A stretch of 64,000 nucleotides of DNA, taken from Balanoglossus misakiensis (Eukaryota > Hemichordata). The notes below the pieces were generated by a model. That model ran no database searches, was not told the origin of the DNA, and saw only the letters and a list, made by a program, of their open reading frames with translations. Shown piece after piece: positions 14,001 to 28,300 of this stretch (position 1 is its first letter; each line of letters opens with the position of its first letter). The translations under genes and the position numbers were made by a program. Where the stretch lies: contig CM082593.2 in assembly GCA_040954595.2 (NCBI GenBank), positions 3,534,001 through 3,598,000 on the forward strand, written 5' to 3'.

Positions 14001-17000
14001 ACGAACAGGACAGCAAAGAATCAGAAAAACAGTGCCTAACTCTACATCTGAACGAAATATTTATTTATATGGATTTATTTACTTTTTTTATAGGAGACAC
14101 ATGTATCCATGAAGGCAAGCAATACATGGATGGAGAAAGCTTCAACATTGACACTCCTGATGTGAATATTAACGACCTGTACACCAGCCGAACCAAGATG
14201 GTGTCCACAGGATGCTCAACGTGCACCTGCGTCAAGGGACGCATCTCCTGCATGGTCAACGTGTGCCCACAGGCGCGCCCCGATTGTCGTGTCACCGAGA
14301 ACGACGTTGCCGATCGTTGCAGCTGCCCGACCATTGTCTGTCCAGAAAGTAAGTCACAGAGATGGATGACTTCTGAATTAAAAACAATATATGTGTTGGA
14401 ATTCACGGTTCCTTTCGGAAAGACAATACACACTGATTAAACTTGAAATTTGTTTTTTTTTCCTGTTTCAGAGAAGTTAGGGTTTTGTCCTATCCCTGAC
14501 ATCAACTTTGTCAGTACTTGCGACAGTGAGTGTGATGCTGATACGGACTGTACCTCGGACACTAAATGCTGCTTTAATGGCTGTGGAATGAGTTGCACCA
14601 AGCCGGTCATTGAAGGTAAAAGTTTTCACTTTTTCAGAAGGTTTTGAAATCTGTTATAGCTATGGGTGTTTCTCTGGGCTTCTGTATGACTGTCCTATCT
14701 GATTTCCATACTTTCTCCTCAGGTTGCTTCGACTCCCAAGGAGTGAAACGCGAGAATGGCGACATCTGGCACAAGGACAACTGCGTAGAGTGCAAATGCG
14801 TCAACGACCAGTCCATCTGTTCGGAGACCAAGTGTCCCGAAGTGCCCTCCCACTGCACAGTCAAACCAGTGGTGGGACAGTGCTGTGGAGAGCTCATATG
14901 CCAGCCAACCTACCCTCTGACAAGTAAGTCCGACTTACAGCTGTTGAGAGATACTCACAGTAGCTGATTAACTTTCTAATATCAAGCTATTGTGTACAGT
15001 TTTCTGGCTGGCATTGATGCAAGAGTCAGAATGTTGTCTCTGTTATCAATGAAAGCCGACAGACAGACCGACAGACAGATAGAGAGAGGGAGAGAGATTG
15101 TAGATAGATACAATACATGTACCCGTACATGTAGATCTAAGAAACAGACAGGATTACCCAATGTGGTCATATTTTCTAAATCAGAGTTCATTTCTGTGCT
15201 TTTCCCCTTTCTTTCTTTCTCTGCACACTTCTCCATCCAGCCTGTACCTACAACAACGTGATTTACACCGAAAGCAGCACCTGGGTGGTTGACAACTGCA
15301 ACAAATGCAAGTGTGTCAATGGAGAGGCAGTCTGTGACAAGCAGGGCTGTCCAACCACCAATGTCCCTGGCTGCAGACCGGTCTATGTGGCAGGAAAATG
15401 CTGCCCTGAGAAAGTTTGCAGGGAACGTGAGTATAGCTCAGTGGCATGAGATTGCATGAAAAGACTGAAAGAGATCTAGTCTGTCACCATGCAAAATAAA
15501 GTTCCTATACAGAACAAATTTATAACTGGTACATAAAGTCCACAATTGACCACTACATTTTATCACCAAGTGAAGTGTTGATCCAATGAAAGCTCGGCTT
15601 CCAGATCAATTCAATCACAATTTGGCTGTAAGTCCATTACATATCTGTCTTGTGTGATTTTACTGGTGTTTCCTGCTGTTAAAATTTTCTGCGATTGGTC
15701 ATTTTGTCAAATTTTAAATCCATTCTGCTTTGATTTGACAGCCAACAGCTGTGAGGTGAACAACAAAATCTACTTGAACGGAGAGAGTTGGTATTTGAAC
15801 CAATGCAACATGTGCCACTGTGTCAACGGCGAACACTTCTGCACAGAGATGAAATGCCCCGAAGTCAAACGCGGGTGTCGCATGGAGGAACCCGAAGCAG
15901 ACCAGTGCTGCGGAGAAGTCAAATGTGAAGAGTCATGTAAGACTGAATTTAGATAAGATTTTGAATTTTACCGGTACATTCTCAAACCAGAAACATTTTA
16001 GTATCAATGCATGGTATTCAAAATATAATTTCATGAATATTCACTTGATTCTGAAATTTCGACCAAGACCTGCGTGCCCTTAAAGTTGTATCGTATTTCC
16101 TGCAGCTTCGACTGAGAACTGTGAGGTGGACGGCGTTACAAAGACCGAGAATGAAGTCTGGATGAAGGATCCGTGCACTGCCTGCACTTGCAAGGAAGGC
16201 AAGACAATCTGCGCCACTACGACTTGCGCCAAGATGAGTCTGCGTCCAGGATGCCGGGCTGTCCCGGTTACCGGACAGTGCTGCCCGGAAATTGTGTGTC
16301 ATGATGGTAAGTCCGTAATGATAAGGAACGGATTTTAACAATCGTTGAGAACGTTATTTTGACTGAAATTGGCATTTTGTAAGATTATTTACAGACCCTA
16401 TAAATTTTTCTGTTGTGTTGCATGGTTATACCGTACGTATAACAGTTCATTAAGTTTAGATAAAAAATCTGTGACTCACAAAAATACGTACAGATATAGA
16501 AACTTGTTCAATGGAAGTCTTTGCAGAATTCCAAATAATGAATGTGTGAGGGTTGAAGTTAACAAAAATTTTCTGGTTGTACTTACAGTTCAGAGCTGTA
16601 TCGTTGATGGAGTGGAACATCGCAACGGTGAACAGTGGCTGCATGATGAGTGTACGATGTGTCGCTGTGAGCATGGAAACAAGTACTGCACAACCAAGAC
16701 GTGTACGGAACCTCCAGTCAACTGTGACTATGCTGCAACTAGGGAGCCTGGTAAATGCTGCCCTAACATCATCTGTCCAGAGTCACAATGTAAGTCTGTT
16801 TTGAGAAAAAAAAGTGAAAATATCTAATTTAAGTTGATATTTACTTTCAAGCTTTTAGTTTATCAATGTCACTGTGAGTGTCTGATTCCATTTTAAGTAA
16901 CTTTCGATCACTGGCGATCATTATCTTGACTTGTATTTCACTCATTGCAGATAACGAAGTCTGCACTGACGAAGTCAAGCACAGGATGAAGACGTTCAAC

Positions 17001-20000
17001 CACGGCGAAACCTGGATGAGAAATTGCTGTACTCAGTGTACATGCACCCATGGTGTCTCCACGTGCAACACACAGAGCTGTCCCATGACAGTGTCCCCGG
17101 GCTGCCGTACTGTTCTGACCGAGGGACAGTGCTGTCCAAACATCGTATGCGATCCAGGTATTAGTTATCTCTAAATTCTCACCCTTTCACCCCCATGGCC
17201 TTGTATATGAAGCGGAGTAATTAAACAGGAAAGGAGTATTCTGACTTTAATTTGATTCAATTCTTTTATAAACAGTCAAAACTGGTCAGTGTCCAATAGT
17301 CAATCCATTCATGCCACAAACTGTTACCAAGGATACCTGCTCGTCTGATATGGACTGCCCTGGAAAGACAAAATGCTGCTCCAATGGTGTGGCTCGTGCT
17401 TGCATGGCGTCGTGGACGACCGAGAAACCAGGTGTCTGTCCCCGAACGGACGCCCTCAACTTCCCGCTTCGCAGCACGTGTATGACAGAGTGCACCACGG
17501 ATACCGACTGCGTCAGTGAATGGAAGTGTTGCTCCGATGGTGGTTGTAGTATGATCTGCCGACCTCCCGTGGCAACAGCCACCGACGACACCATGGAAAC
17601 CAAGATGGTGGCCCAGCACGGCGAGACCAAGACAACCAGCATGCTGATTGGCTCAAGTAAGCAAACCTGCCATTCAAACCAAATATGCCCCCTTTTCATT
17701 GTTTCCAACTTTGATTCACTTGATGTGAGTTCTACCGTACATGCATGGTTCTGGAATCTTGTGTCATCTCCAGTGGCTCTAAAGACTCAAATTTTAGCTC
17801 TAACAGTTTCCTCTGAATTTTCTTTGTACCTCCACACAGCCAAGTCAGGAGATTGTCCCAACATTGCACCGTACGGCTGGAACTTCCAAGTCTGCATTTC
17901 TCACTGTAATGTGGACATCGACTGCCCCGGCGATAACAAGTGTTGTTCCAATGGATGCGGAAGTCAGTGTATGCCACCAATGAACCCCAGTAAGTACAGT
18001 AATATATCTTTTGGGAGATTGGCTATTGTTACTTCTTACTGTCACTGTTCTAGCCACAGTGTAACTTAATTATATAAGACCCATCGCAAAACTTGCCATT
18101 CACAATCCAATCATCTCATTGGTTCACAGCTAAATTCGGCATGTGCCCGATGAACCAACCACGTCAGAGGTGCGACAGCACAGTCCACAGTTCATGCATG
18201 GAAGATTCCGACTGCATGGGCAACAAGAAATGCTGCAATACTGGCTGCGGTCTGCAGTGTGTCGTCCCTGATGTTGACAGTGAGTCTACTGTCTGGTCGT
18301 TCTATCATAGGACATTTTTCATGCTTTAGAATGAAAAAGGGGTTTTATATAGTCCTATATCCCACTTTCATGACCCATGAATATCCTTACATCAAATGAG
18401 ATTCAAAAGTAGCCTTTCAAAAGTCAGTTAATCACTAGGCAGATTTATAATTAACTTGAGAGAAAGTGTCTATAATGGTTAAAACTTTCAGCTTCAAATT
18501 TCACAGCTGGAAACCATTCTGATTTTGTTTTCTGACTTGTGCTCATATCTATGGTATATTGTGCTCTTGGAAAAAACTGTTTCAACAAAAAAAATCTCAC
18601 CCCCCCCCCTCCCTCCTTTCAGCAACCATTTGTCCATCCCTGCCAACTACTTGCACCAAGATCTGCACAGAGGGTTACGCCACCAACAGAGACGGTTGTG
18701 AAATCTGCAAGTGCAAGAAACCAGAGTCCAGATGCAATGAAGTGACCTGTGATATGTTCTGTCAGTACGGATGGGCGACCGATTCCAACGGCTGCAACAT
18801 CTGCTTGTGCAAAAAACCAAGTAAGTCAATCTCCCCTGAAAATTCTGAGAAGGGTCTGTTCTAAGTTACAGGGATGTTGCCATGAATTCATTGCTTGTGA
18901 TTTGTCTGTTTAGTAATGGTTTCTTACTACGCTTGGCTTTCCTCACCAGTGATGCCCACAATGAACATGATGTCACCTATGATGAGTTCCGTGTTCTGTA
19001 AACCTATCACAAGAGAGACATGCAGAGTGTCCTGTACCTACGGCTATGCAACTGATTCTGTCGGATGCGAAGTCTGCAGCTGCAGGAAGCCTAGTAAGTG
19101 AACATGATCAATCATGATGGCACTAGCCCAGATTTTGTCAAAGAAAATTAGTGAACTGCAAGTGATTTTTCATGGAGTGACGTTTACCAGGTGTAACAAG
19201 GTGGATATGCAAATTAGCAATAACTGATGGATATTGGTTTTATTTTGTAACAGAGACTGGATGTACTCCTCTGACCACCTGTGCCCAATATTGCCCCTAC
19301 GGCTATGCTACAAATATGGATGGATGTGACATGTGTATGTGCAAACAGCCAAGTGAGTAGAAGATAATTGCCGATTACTGGTTTACCGGTATAACTCCCA
19401 TATACATATGCAAATTAGCTGGAGGAAAGTAATAGTCTTCAGCAAGCTACTCATTGAAGATCTTTTTGTGTAAATTAATTTAACTGATTTCTTGTTCTTT
19501 TGACAGCCATCTCGTTTGTCAGCATGGGAATGTGCACTCCTCTGACTGATGAGACCTGTGACAAGACTGTGTCGTGTCCTCACGGCTTTGCAACCAATGA
19601 ACAAGGCTGTGAGATATGCAAATGCAAGAATCCAGGTGAGCAGACCGTGATTGGATGAAAAGCCATATTTTGAAAATTCCAGTTTAACTGTCCTATTTTA
19701 GAATGAAAATAATATGAAAATGTGGAGAAACGTCTGAACATTAATTTGCACTCAAATTTATTAATTTTTTAACAACTAATTTGAATTGCACCATTTCTTT
19801 CAAATGTAATTTAGAAGAAATTCTTCATATGTTATATTGCAGTTACAGAGAGTGGACTCCTGGAGTTGTGTGACAAGATGTGCCCATTTGGATATGCCAC
19901 TAATGACGACGGTTCAACAATTTGCAAATGCAAAATGCCATGTAAGTATTACATAAATGTATACAGCTCTAGCACATGTGGTAATAGTGACAGAGAGTTT

Positions 20001-23000
20001 TCACAATGTCTGCAGTGCCCTGTCTTGTCAAGATTTGGTGAAGACAAGCGCTTCACTCAATTCAGCGTGTTGCATTTTAACTTAACAGCAACCTGTTCCC
20101 CTATCGACACCCGTTCTTGCGACAAGGATTGCCCGTTCGGCTTAGCCACCGACATGTTCGGTTGCGAGGTCTGCACGTGCAAGCAGCCTGAGGGATCGTG
20201 CGTCACCAACATGGAGAACTGCCCTGTGAAGGATATGTGTGCCTTTGGATTGGCCACTGATGCTGAAGGATGTGAAATCTGCAAGTGCAAGATGCCAAGT
20301 AAGTGACAGGCAGAACGATACTAATCATAAACGGTCGTAGTTGACGTTTGATTTGATTTCTGACTGTTGAAGCAAATAAATGATTTTTATACTGTCGAAG
20401 AATCTTAATTATCTCAAGATCATATAAGTGTTTTCAATTGCATATTAGGAACCTGCACACCTGTTACCCCAATGACATGCAAATTAAACTGTATCTTTGG
20501 CATGGCAAGCGATGAGAGTGGCTGTGAAATCTGCAAGTGTAAGAAACCAGGTGAGACATTTCACACTTGATCAGTTTTCACCAAAACGGTCAAATTTGCT
20601 TTGCATTCCTGATGATGTACCGTATGTATTTTTGTGGTCAGTTGAGTGATTCCGGGAAAAATGTTATTCCTGGATGCCACATCATTGATATTTAACAAAT
20701 AAAGATATTAGATTTGTATTATTTATTTGTTTGTTTGTTTGTTTATATTTCAGTCACTGAGTGTAACCCGGTGACCAATGAGATGTGCGGAAAGATGTGT
20801 CCATTTGGATTGGCCACTGACAGTCAGGGATGTGACAAGTGTATGTGCAAACAACCAAGTGAGTATCATCAGAAACCCTACTGGCAGTTTTCCCTTTGTC
20901 ACTGAAGGGGGTTTAGGTGTGCTCTAACTGGTGCATAGCTCTGCATTTGAAAATTTCAGAAATTTTACAAAATTTCCATTTCTTTGCAGACATGGTGATG
21001 AACATGTCACCCATGGACAAGGCATTGTCTGTATCCAACACACCAATGTGTAAACCGGTCACATGTGAAATGGCTTGCAGAGATGGGTTTGCCACTGACA
21101 TGCTGGGATGTGAAATCTGTGCATGCAAGAAATCAAGTAAGGAAATTGTCAAGTTGATCATCATGAACATTGGTTTCTTATACCTTTGTCAATTTGATTT
21201 CTGATCACAATCTTCATGTTTTCAGACTCGGAGTGCACAGTGAAAATGGACAAAACTAAGTGCCCGATGATGGACCAGTGTCCGTACGGTCTGTCGACCG
21301 ACATGGAAGGTTGTGAAATCTGCCAGTGTAAACAACCAGGTAATTATCAAGAGAGTTTATTTTAATAATATAATATGAAATGACATCTCTTTTGATGAGT
21401 TTTGAATAGCAGAAATGCACTTAGTTGCCATTGTAATATGTTGGGATCTACAATGATACACAGACAGAAATTTCTTGCAATTTAATTCTGACATATTTCT
21501 TTCAGTGATGTGCCCCAATCCAGTGACCCCTATGACCTGCTCAGAGACCTGTTTCTATGGTTACGCTACTGACAGCAATGGCTGTGCGAAGTGCATGTGT
21601 AAAAAACCAAGTAAGTTGAATCAATACATTTTAAGTCTTTGAGATGATAACTTCAGGTATAGACAAAAAATTGTTCATATTTCTTACATATGGCTTTGAC
21701 AATTTTTGACTTCTTCAGTGAAGTGTTAGTATATCAAGATTTCGGACTAATTCTAAAAATTGATGTCCTTTTTTTCAGTCTTGGAATGCCCACCGATGAC
21801 CACCAACAAGTGTGCTAAGACTTGTACATATGGATATGCAAGTGATAGTCAGGGATGCGAAATCTGTATGTGCAAGCAACCAAGTAAGTCATGAGAAAAA
21901 TATTGATGTGTTCTGGATGTTGTACAGTTAATTTTAGGGGTGTGTCAGATTCTGTGTACTAAACCATTGTACACTTTCTGCCTATGCAGTTGCTGTACCC
22001 GTTACTGTGACGACAAACGCATACTGCCCTCCCGTAGTGTGCCGCATGAGATGTGTAAACGGTTGGGCCTCCGACGCCCAGGGTTGTGAAATCTGTCGCT
22101 GCAAAGATCCAGGTCAGTAAAAATACAAGTTTTATTCTTTGCTATGGTTCAGTCCAAACCCATTGGTTTGATCAAGTAAACATTTTTCATAGTTTTGTAT
22201 TTTCCCCTAACCATCATAGTTGGCACTTGCCCAGTCATCCGTGATGAAATCTGCCCAGACAAGAAGTTCTGTCCGAGCGGTCTTGCCACTAACTCTGACG
22301 GCTGTGAAATCTGCAAGTGTAAACAACCAGGTGGGTGTTCATGGAAGACAACTTGCATAACTTATCTTGAATTACGGTGAAAATGTCTTGAACTTTTTTT
22401 GTCAAACAAATAGAATTATACTATGCCAAATAGCCTTAATTAAGTTGTAGGGTTATGCCAAATTGTTGATTATGAAGGGGTTAAAGCTGTGGGTACAATG
22501 TACCGGTACTATCTGATATTCCCTATGGCTGTTTTCTTTACAGTGACATGCCATGCCATTGATCGTAGTGTCTGTGACAAGGACTGTCCTCATGGTTTTG
22601 CTACATCTGAGAATGGATGTGAGACTTGCATGTGTAAGAAGATCCCCTCGCGTAAGTAAAATTCGAAAAAAATTGGGTCAAAAATGACAATTGTCAAAAT
22701 TTCTGTGATATACTCAATGGTTTTTGGAACACGTTTTAAAGACAGCTGAAATTACTCAAATAGGAGGAGAAATTTTTCTGATTAGTTCTCAAATTAATTT
22801 ACAGTGGACTCAGCTCGCAGCAAGAATGGTATGGTGTGCCCACAAGTGGATTCCGACACCTTCGGCATCTGCATGAGTGAATGCGTCACCGATGGTGAGT
22901 GTGCGGACAACAAGATGTGCTGCAGTAATGGATGCGGCAGAATGTGTACGGAACCAGTGAGACCAGGTAAAGATTACCACCTCGGGTGTCAGTGCTGAAA

Positions 23001-25359
23001 CTTGTTTTTGAAAAGTGCCTATCAATATCAAAGTTATTAGGTCCGCTATAGGCATATGTAAATCATCAGGACTCACAAGACACAACCAATCATGATTCCA
23101 TACTATAGTCATGTGATCAGTTCAGGACACTGTATTTCCATGTATAATAAAAGCCATTATTTGTTCAAAAAAAATACAGAATCAATCTGCACACCAGTTA
23201 CCAAGAACGACTGTAAATTGAACTGCAACTGGGGTCTGGCCACCGACTTCCGGGGCTGTGAAGTCTGCAAGTGCAAGTCCATGCCATTCCAAGCATACCA
23301 CGCCATCAAAATGAATATCAGGGCAGTCTGTAAGCCCATGACCGAAGAGACATGCTCCAGGACTTGCACTCACGGATTTGCCACTGACAATACTGGGTGC
23401 GAGAAATGTGAATGCAGAACCCTAGGTGAGGCTAAATCTGAATTTGACTATAGAGCAGTAACACTTAAGTGGGTGAAAATGTGACTCATAGATCACTGTA
23501 TAATTTGAAGAAATTTAAATACTAACTTAATTATCATATGATTTAATTGGTTGTCATTTCATGGTTCAACAGATGTGTCCTGCCCCACTGTGAATGAAAA
23601 CATGTGCCCCCTGATGAAGACATCACCGTTTGGATTGGCCACCAATGCTGATGGCTGCGATGTCTGTGCACCCAGAAATCCCATCATGTGTACGCCTAAC
23701 ACCTGCAACAAGATGTGTGCTCGTGGTTTTGCGACCGACAACAGGGGATGCGAGATTTGTGAATGCAAAAAATCAGGTTTGTGAAATGTATGAGCTGGGA
23801 TACAGGTTTTGACATGATGACATGAGCACTAAGCACATACACCTTCAGATGAAAAGAAATTTCAATTCATGAATAATTATATGGCAATTTTATGTTTCTA
23901 CTTCCAGCTCAATATTGTGTATCCGTGACATTCCGTACATGTCCTGTGATGGCGGTCTGTCCAAATGGACTCGCAACCAATGAGAATGGATGCGAAATTT
24001 GCAAGTGTAAGATGCCCCAGGGTAAGTTGGTTTTTAAAAACACATCCAGTTTCGACATTTTATAGACTGGTAAAGTTTGGCTGAATTTTTAGGAAAACAG
24101 CAAAAACAATCATGGTAACATCACTTTCATTTATAGCCACCACAGTGATGGAAGCCAATACAGACATGACTTTTACTGAGACCACCGATACGAAGATGGT
24201 TCCCACAGATGTCATCTGTAAGGCTGTCAATCTGCTGTCCTGTCACAAGAACTGTCTCCATGGATACGCAACCGATGTCCAGGGATGTGATATCTGCATG
24301 TGCAAGAAGGATAGTAAGTGTAGAGGGCGTGAATGACGGTGATGGACAAATATGTTGGCCCCTAATTTCAGTCAAATAAACGTTGTCTTCTCACTCTGCT
24401 CACTATTCACAATTACTGTATGATAGAAATATTTGTGGACATTTTCTTTGAGAAGTTCTCTCAATGACTGAATTGATATTTTTTTTATAACAGAGAATGA
24501 ATGTCCTAGGTTGGATGAAAACAGCTGTCCATTGATGAAGATGTGTGCATTTGGAATGATCACAGACAATGAAGGATGTGAGATCTGTGGTTGCAAACAA
24601 CCAGGTGAGAACATGGTTATTGTTTCAACAGTTCTGGCTGCAGATGCAAATTTTAGAGGCAAATACGACTATCAATGTTTTTCGAATCTGTTGTACGCAG
24701 AAAACTGAAATAAGAGTTTTTGTCATGTTTAAGCCACTAAAAAGTTTCACTTTACATCTAACCAATTTGGTGAACATAGTAACGTTGTTTAATTCTTCAT
24801 CATACTTTTAATTTTCTAGCTATGTGCACACCTTTGAACAAGCATATCTGTGACATTGACTGTGAATTTGGTCTGGCCACCAACGAGCAGGGCTGTGAAG
24901 TGTGCACATGCAAGACATCTCGTAAGTAAAATCGACTTGTGTGTACAGTCAGTTTACATGACAGAGACAGACTTTTCATGAAAGTTTATGTATATAATAA
25001 TATACATAATATAATAAATTGAAATATTACGTGTTGGGAAGCAAAAGATACAATTTTTATCACCAGCACAAGATTTTATTCCATGTTTCTTGACTGTCCC
25101 AAAACTGCCATGGATGTAAAAAGGGTCCTTCATTTTTTGACCATCTGTATTATTGAAACATCTCTATAGCCATAGAATGCACACCTATCAACCCAGTGAC
25201 ATGCAAGAGGACTTGTCCATTTGGTCTGGCTACTGACCTTAGAGGATGTGAAATCTGTCTGTGTAAACAGCCAAGTAAGTATACTTAATCTGATTCAGAA
25301 TCTGATGATGGTGTTGGTAATGATTGTGATGGTGGTGGTGGTGGTGTTGGTGGTGGTGG

Positions 25360-25397
<38 letters not shown>

Positions 25398-28300
25398 ATT
25401 TTCATGTTCAAAATTATCTTCTTTGTTCTCTCCAGCACTGATTACTAGCGCCAATTTCACCAACACATTGTACGACACAGAAACTCGTACGATGTCAACA
25501 GTGATGCCAACCCGATGGATCCCAAGTATCACCTGCACACCCCTCAACACAATGATCTGTCCCAAGACCTGTAACTATGGTTACATGACCAACAACATGG
25601 GTTGTGACATCTGTGACTGCAGAAAATCATGTAAGCTACATGTACAATCACCATCACTGGTAACAATACTTAATTCTTGACAAATTAAGACAAGTCAACT
25701 TGGTTACATACAGCAGTGGCCATTTGAGTTTGGCTAATTGGCACTTGTCCACTTCTACTTTTGAATTTTCAGCCACTGAGTGTCCGACACTGACCGACAG
25801 AGTCTGTCCACTCAAACGCCACTGCGAATATGGCATGATGACCAACACCGATGGCTGTGAGATTTGTCGCTGCAAACAACCATGTAAGTGAAATCAAAAT
25901 CCGCCCACATTCACAGGCAATGTGTATTGTGATAAGAGCTCTGTGATTGGTCAACTACTGTATGTTTTACTGTTTGATAGCTGTGACCACCAATGAGAAT
26001 CACTCTCGCTTTCTTATTAAAGCTCTCTGTGAAAGCAAGCCAATGAACCAATGTAAAGAAAGGAAGGCTTGTATCACTGGTTATGCCACTGATGAGAATG
26101 GATGTGAAATCTGTGAATGCAAGAAACCAGGTAAGGTCAATAAATGCGAAGGGGACATTTTTTCATGAATTACATCAATAAATTAGTCAACATGTTGTTG
26201 GTGTCAAATTCATAACCCTCAATTTATGTGTTGTATTTTCACAGGAAATGAATGCCCCAGTTTCACTTGTGACAAGAACTGTATGCTTGGCTACGCTACC
26301 GATGCCGATAGGTGTGAGACTTGCATGTGTAAACTACCAAGTAAGTTACATGTGGAATATTAATCACCTACGCTTGTATACCTTTACATGTTACAGAGAT
26401 AACTTTTTTTCACATTTAATATTTTTCATCTCTTTTGCAGAAACTAATCCACCATTCATGGACGCCTTAGAGCTGCGAGACACATACACCACCCCGAAGA
26501 TTCTGCCGACAAGAAACACAATGGTGCACCCACTTCTACACGTGTTCAACAAACCCTGCAGCCCAGTCAACCCGGCCACCTGCAACAAGAATTGTCCCCA
26601 TGGTTACGCGACCTGCGCAAGTTGCTGTGAGATCTGCAAGTGCAGGAAGCCAGGTGCGTCAGTCTACCTTGCAAAATGTATGTTTCTAACAGTTTGAAGA
26701 CATACAAAATATTCTTTTGAAATCAGGAAATTTGTGCAAGACACATGGAAATGGTAACAATTTCAACTGTCATCCTCAGATAAAACACGTATTTTTAAAT
26801 CAGTTTAAAATTTTTTAACAGCGTCTGAGTGCCCGGAAGTGAAAGTGGAAGAATGTCCCATGAAAGAAACTTGTCCGTACGGATTAAGTACGAATTCTGA
26901 GGGATGTGATGTCTGCCAATGCAGAAAACCAAGTAGGTTCCTCTTGTATAGTCAAGCAAATTTCTGACTGGCATTTTCCTGCTGTGTACTATATTGTCAA
27001 ACTGACAAATTTTGTGTAATGTCTTTGCCGAAATAAGCTTGATAATCTAGTTATTATTCTTCAGATATGTGCATATGATATCATGTGGTAAGAACCACTG
27101 AACGCAAACTCTGATTTTGTTTCAGTAACATGCCCACCAGTCAATGCCTACACCTGCCCTAAAGTCTGTCCACACGGTTATGCCACCAACAACAGGGGAT
27201 GTGCCATCTGTCAGTGTTTGAACACTGGTAAGTTAACGAGATATTGCTGTGTCCATTTACAAACATGACTTTGTTCACAATTTCAGGAATTTGTATAACT
27301 TCTGTTCTGTAACATAAATGTCTTTTCATCTTTGTAAATCTTACTGTTCACTGAACTATCCTAACAATTATGTGCTGGTATTTCCGTAGGTCCATCGTGC
27401 CCAACTGTGAACCCACACACCTGTCCCAAGACCTGCATGGAGGGCTATGCCACTGATTCAGAAGGTTGCCAGGTCTGCAAGTGTCGTCAGCCATGTAAGT
27501 GAGATTTTCCCATCTTTGGATTGTAATGCAAGTCAGTAATAGTGTTTGCCACTTGTCACACAATTGTACGGTACATAAAAATGAAATTCTGTGATTCCAA
27601 TGAATGGCAGAAATGGTTGGTTTGGAGCTTCACGGTTATGTGCTTCTGTTTTGCAGCAAGCAAAATTGGTATCTCCCTGAAGACCTTCATGCCCGAGATG
27701 GAAACCTGCGAAACTGTGGACTGCGACTTGAACTGTCCAAACGGGTATGCCACTGACTCCACGGGCTGCCACGTCTGCACGTGCAGAAAACGCGAGTACG
27801 ACTGCCCGATGGCGCCCATGTGCAGCGAAAACTGCCCTCTAGGGTTCGAGACCGCCGTGGACGGCTGCCCCTCGTGCACCTGCAAGACGCCCAAACAGTG
27901 CCGTGCCATGACCCCAATGACATGTGACAGAAACTGCCCAATGGGCTACGCCACGGACATCCAGGGATGCGACATCTGCAAGTGCAAGAAGCCAAGTAAG
28001 TACCCTGTCGCTTATCCCTAGAAAAGTGAGGCATGTCTATTCAGATATAGGGATGAGAGCTGAAAGTTTCTGCAATAGTTTTATGGATGTTACTCTAATC
28101 ACCTAATGTATCAGGAAACTAAAACAGTAACTCAAGAATTAAACAATGTCTGTCCATTTCCATGTTCAATACAGAAAGACAGTGTGGCACCAGAATGAGG
28201 GACATGAGTTGCACCTTGACCACTGAGTGTCCGTTCGGTCTGGCTACGGACAACGACGGCTGCGAGATCTGCCAGTGCAAGATGCCCAGCTTCAACAGCA

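Noticed and set aside
25239-25565. Minus-strand histidine-rich open frame
   Set aside because: It is the translation of a GGT/GAT microsatellite lying in an intron of the giant gene.
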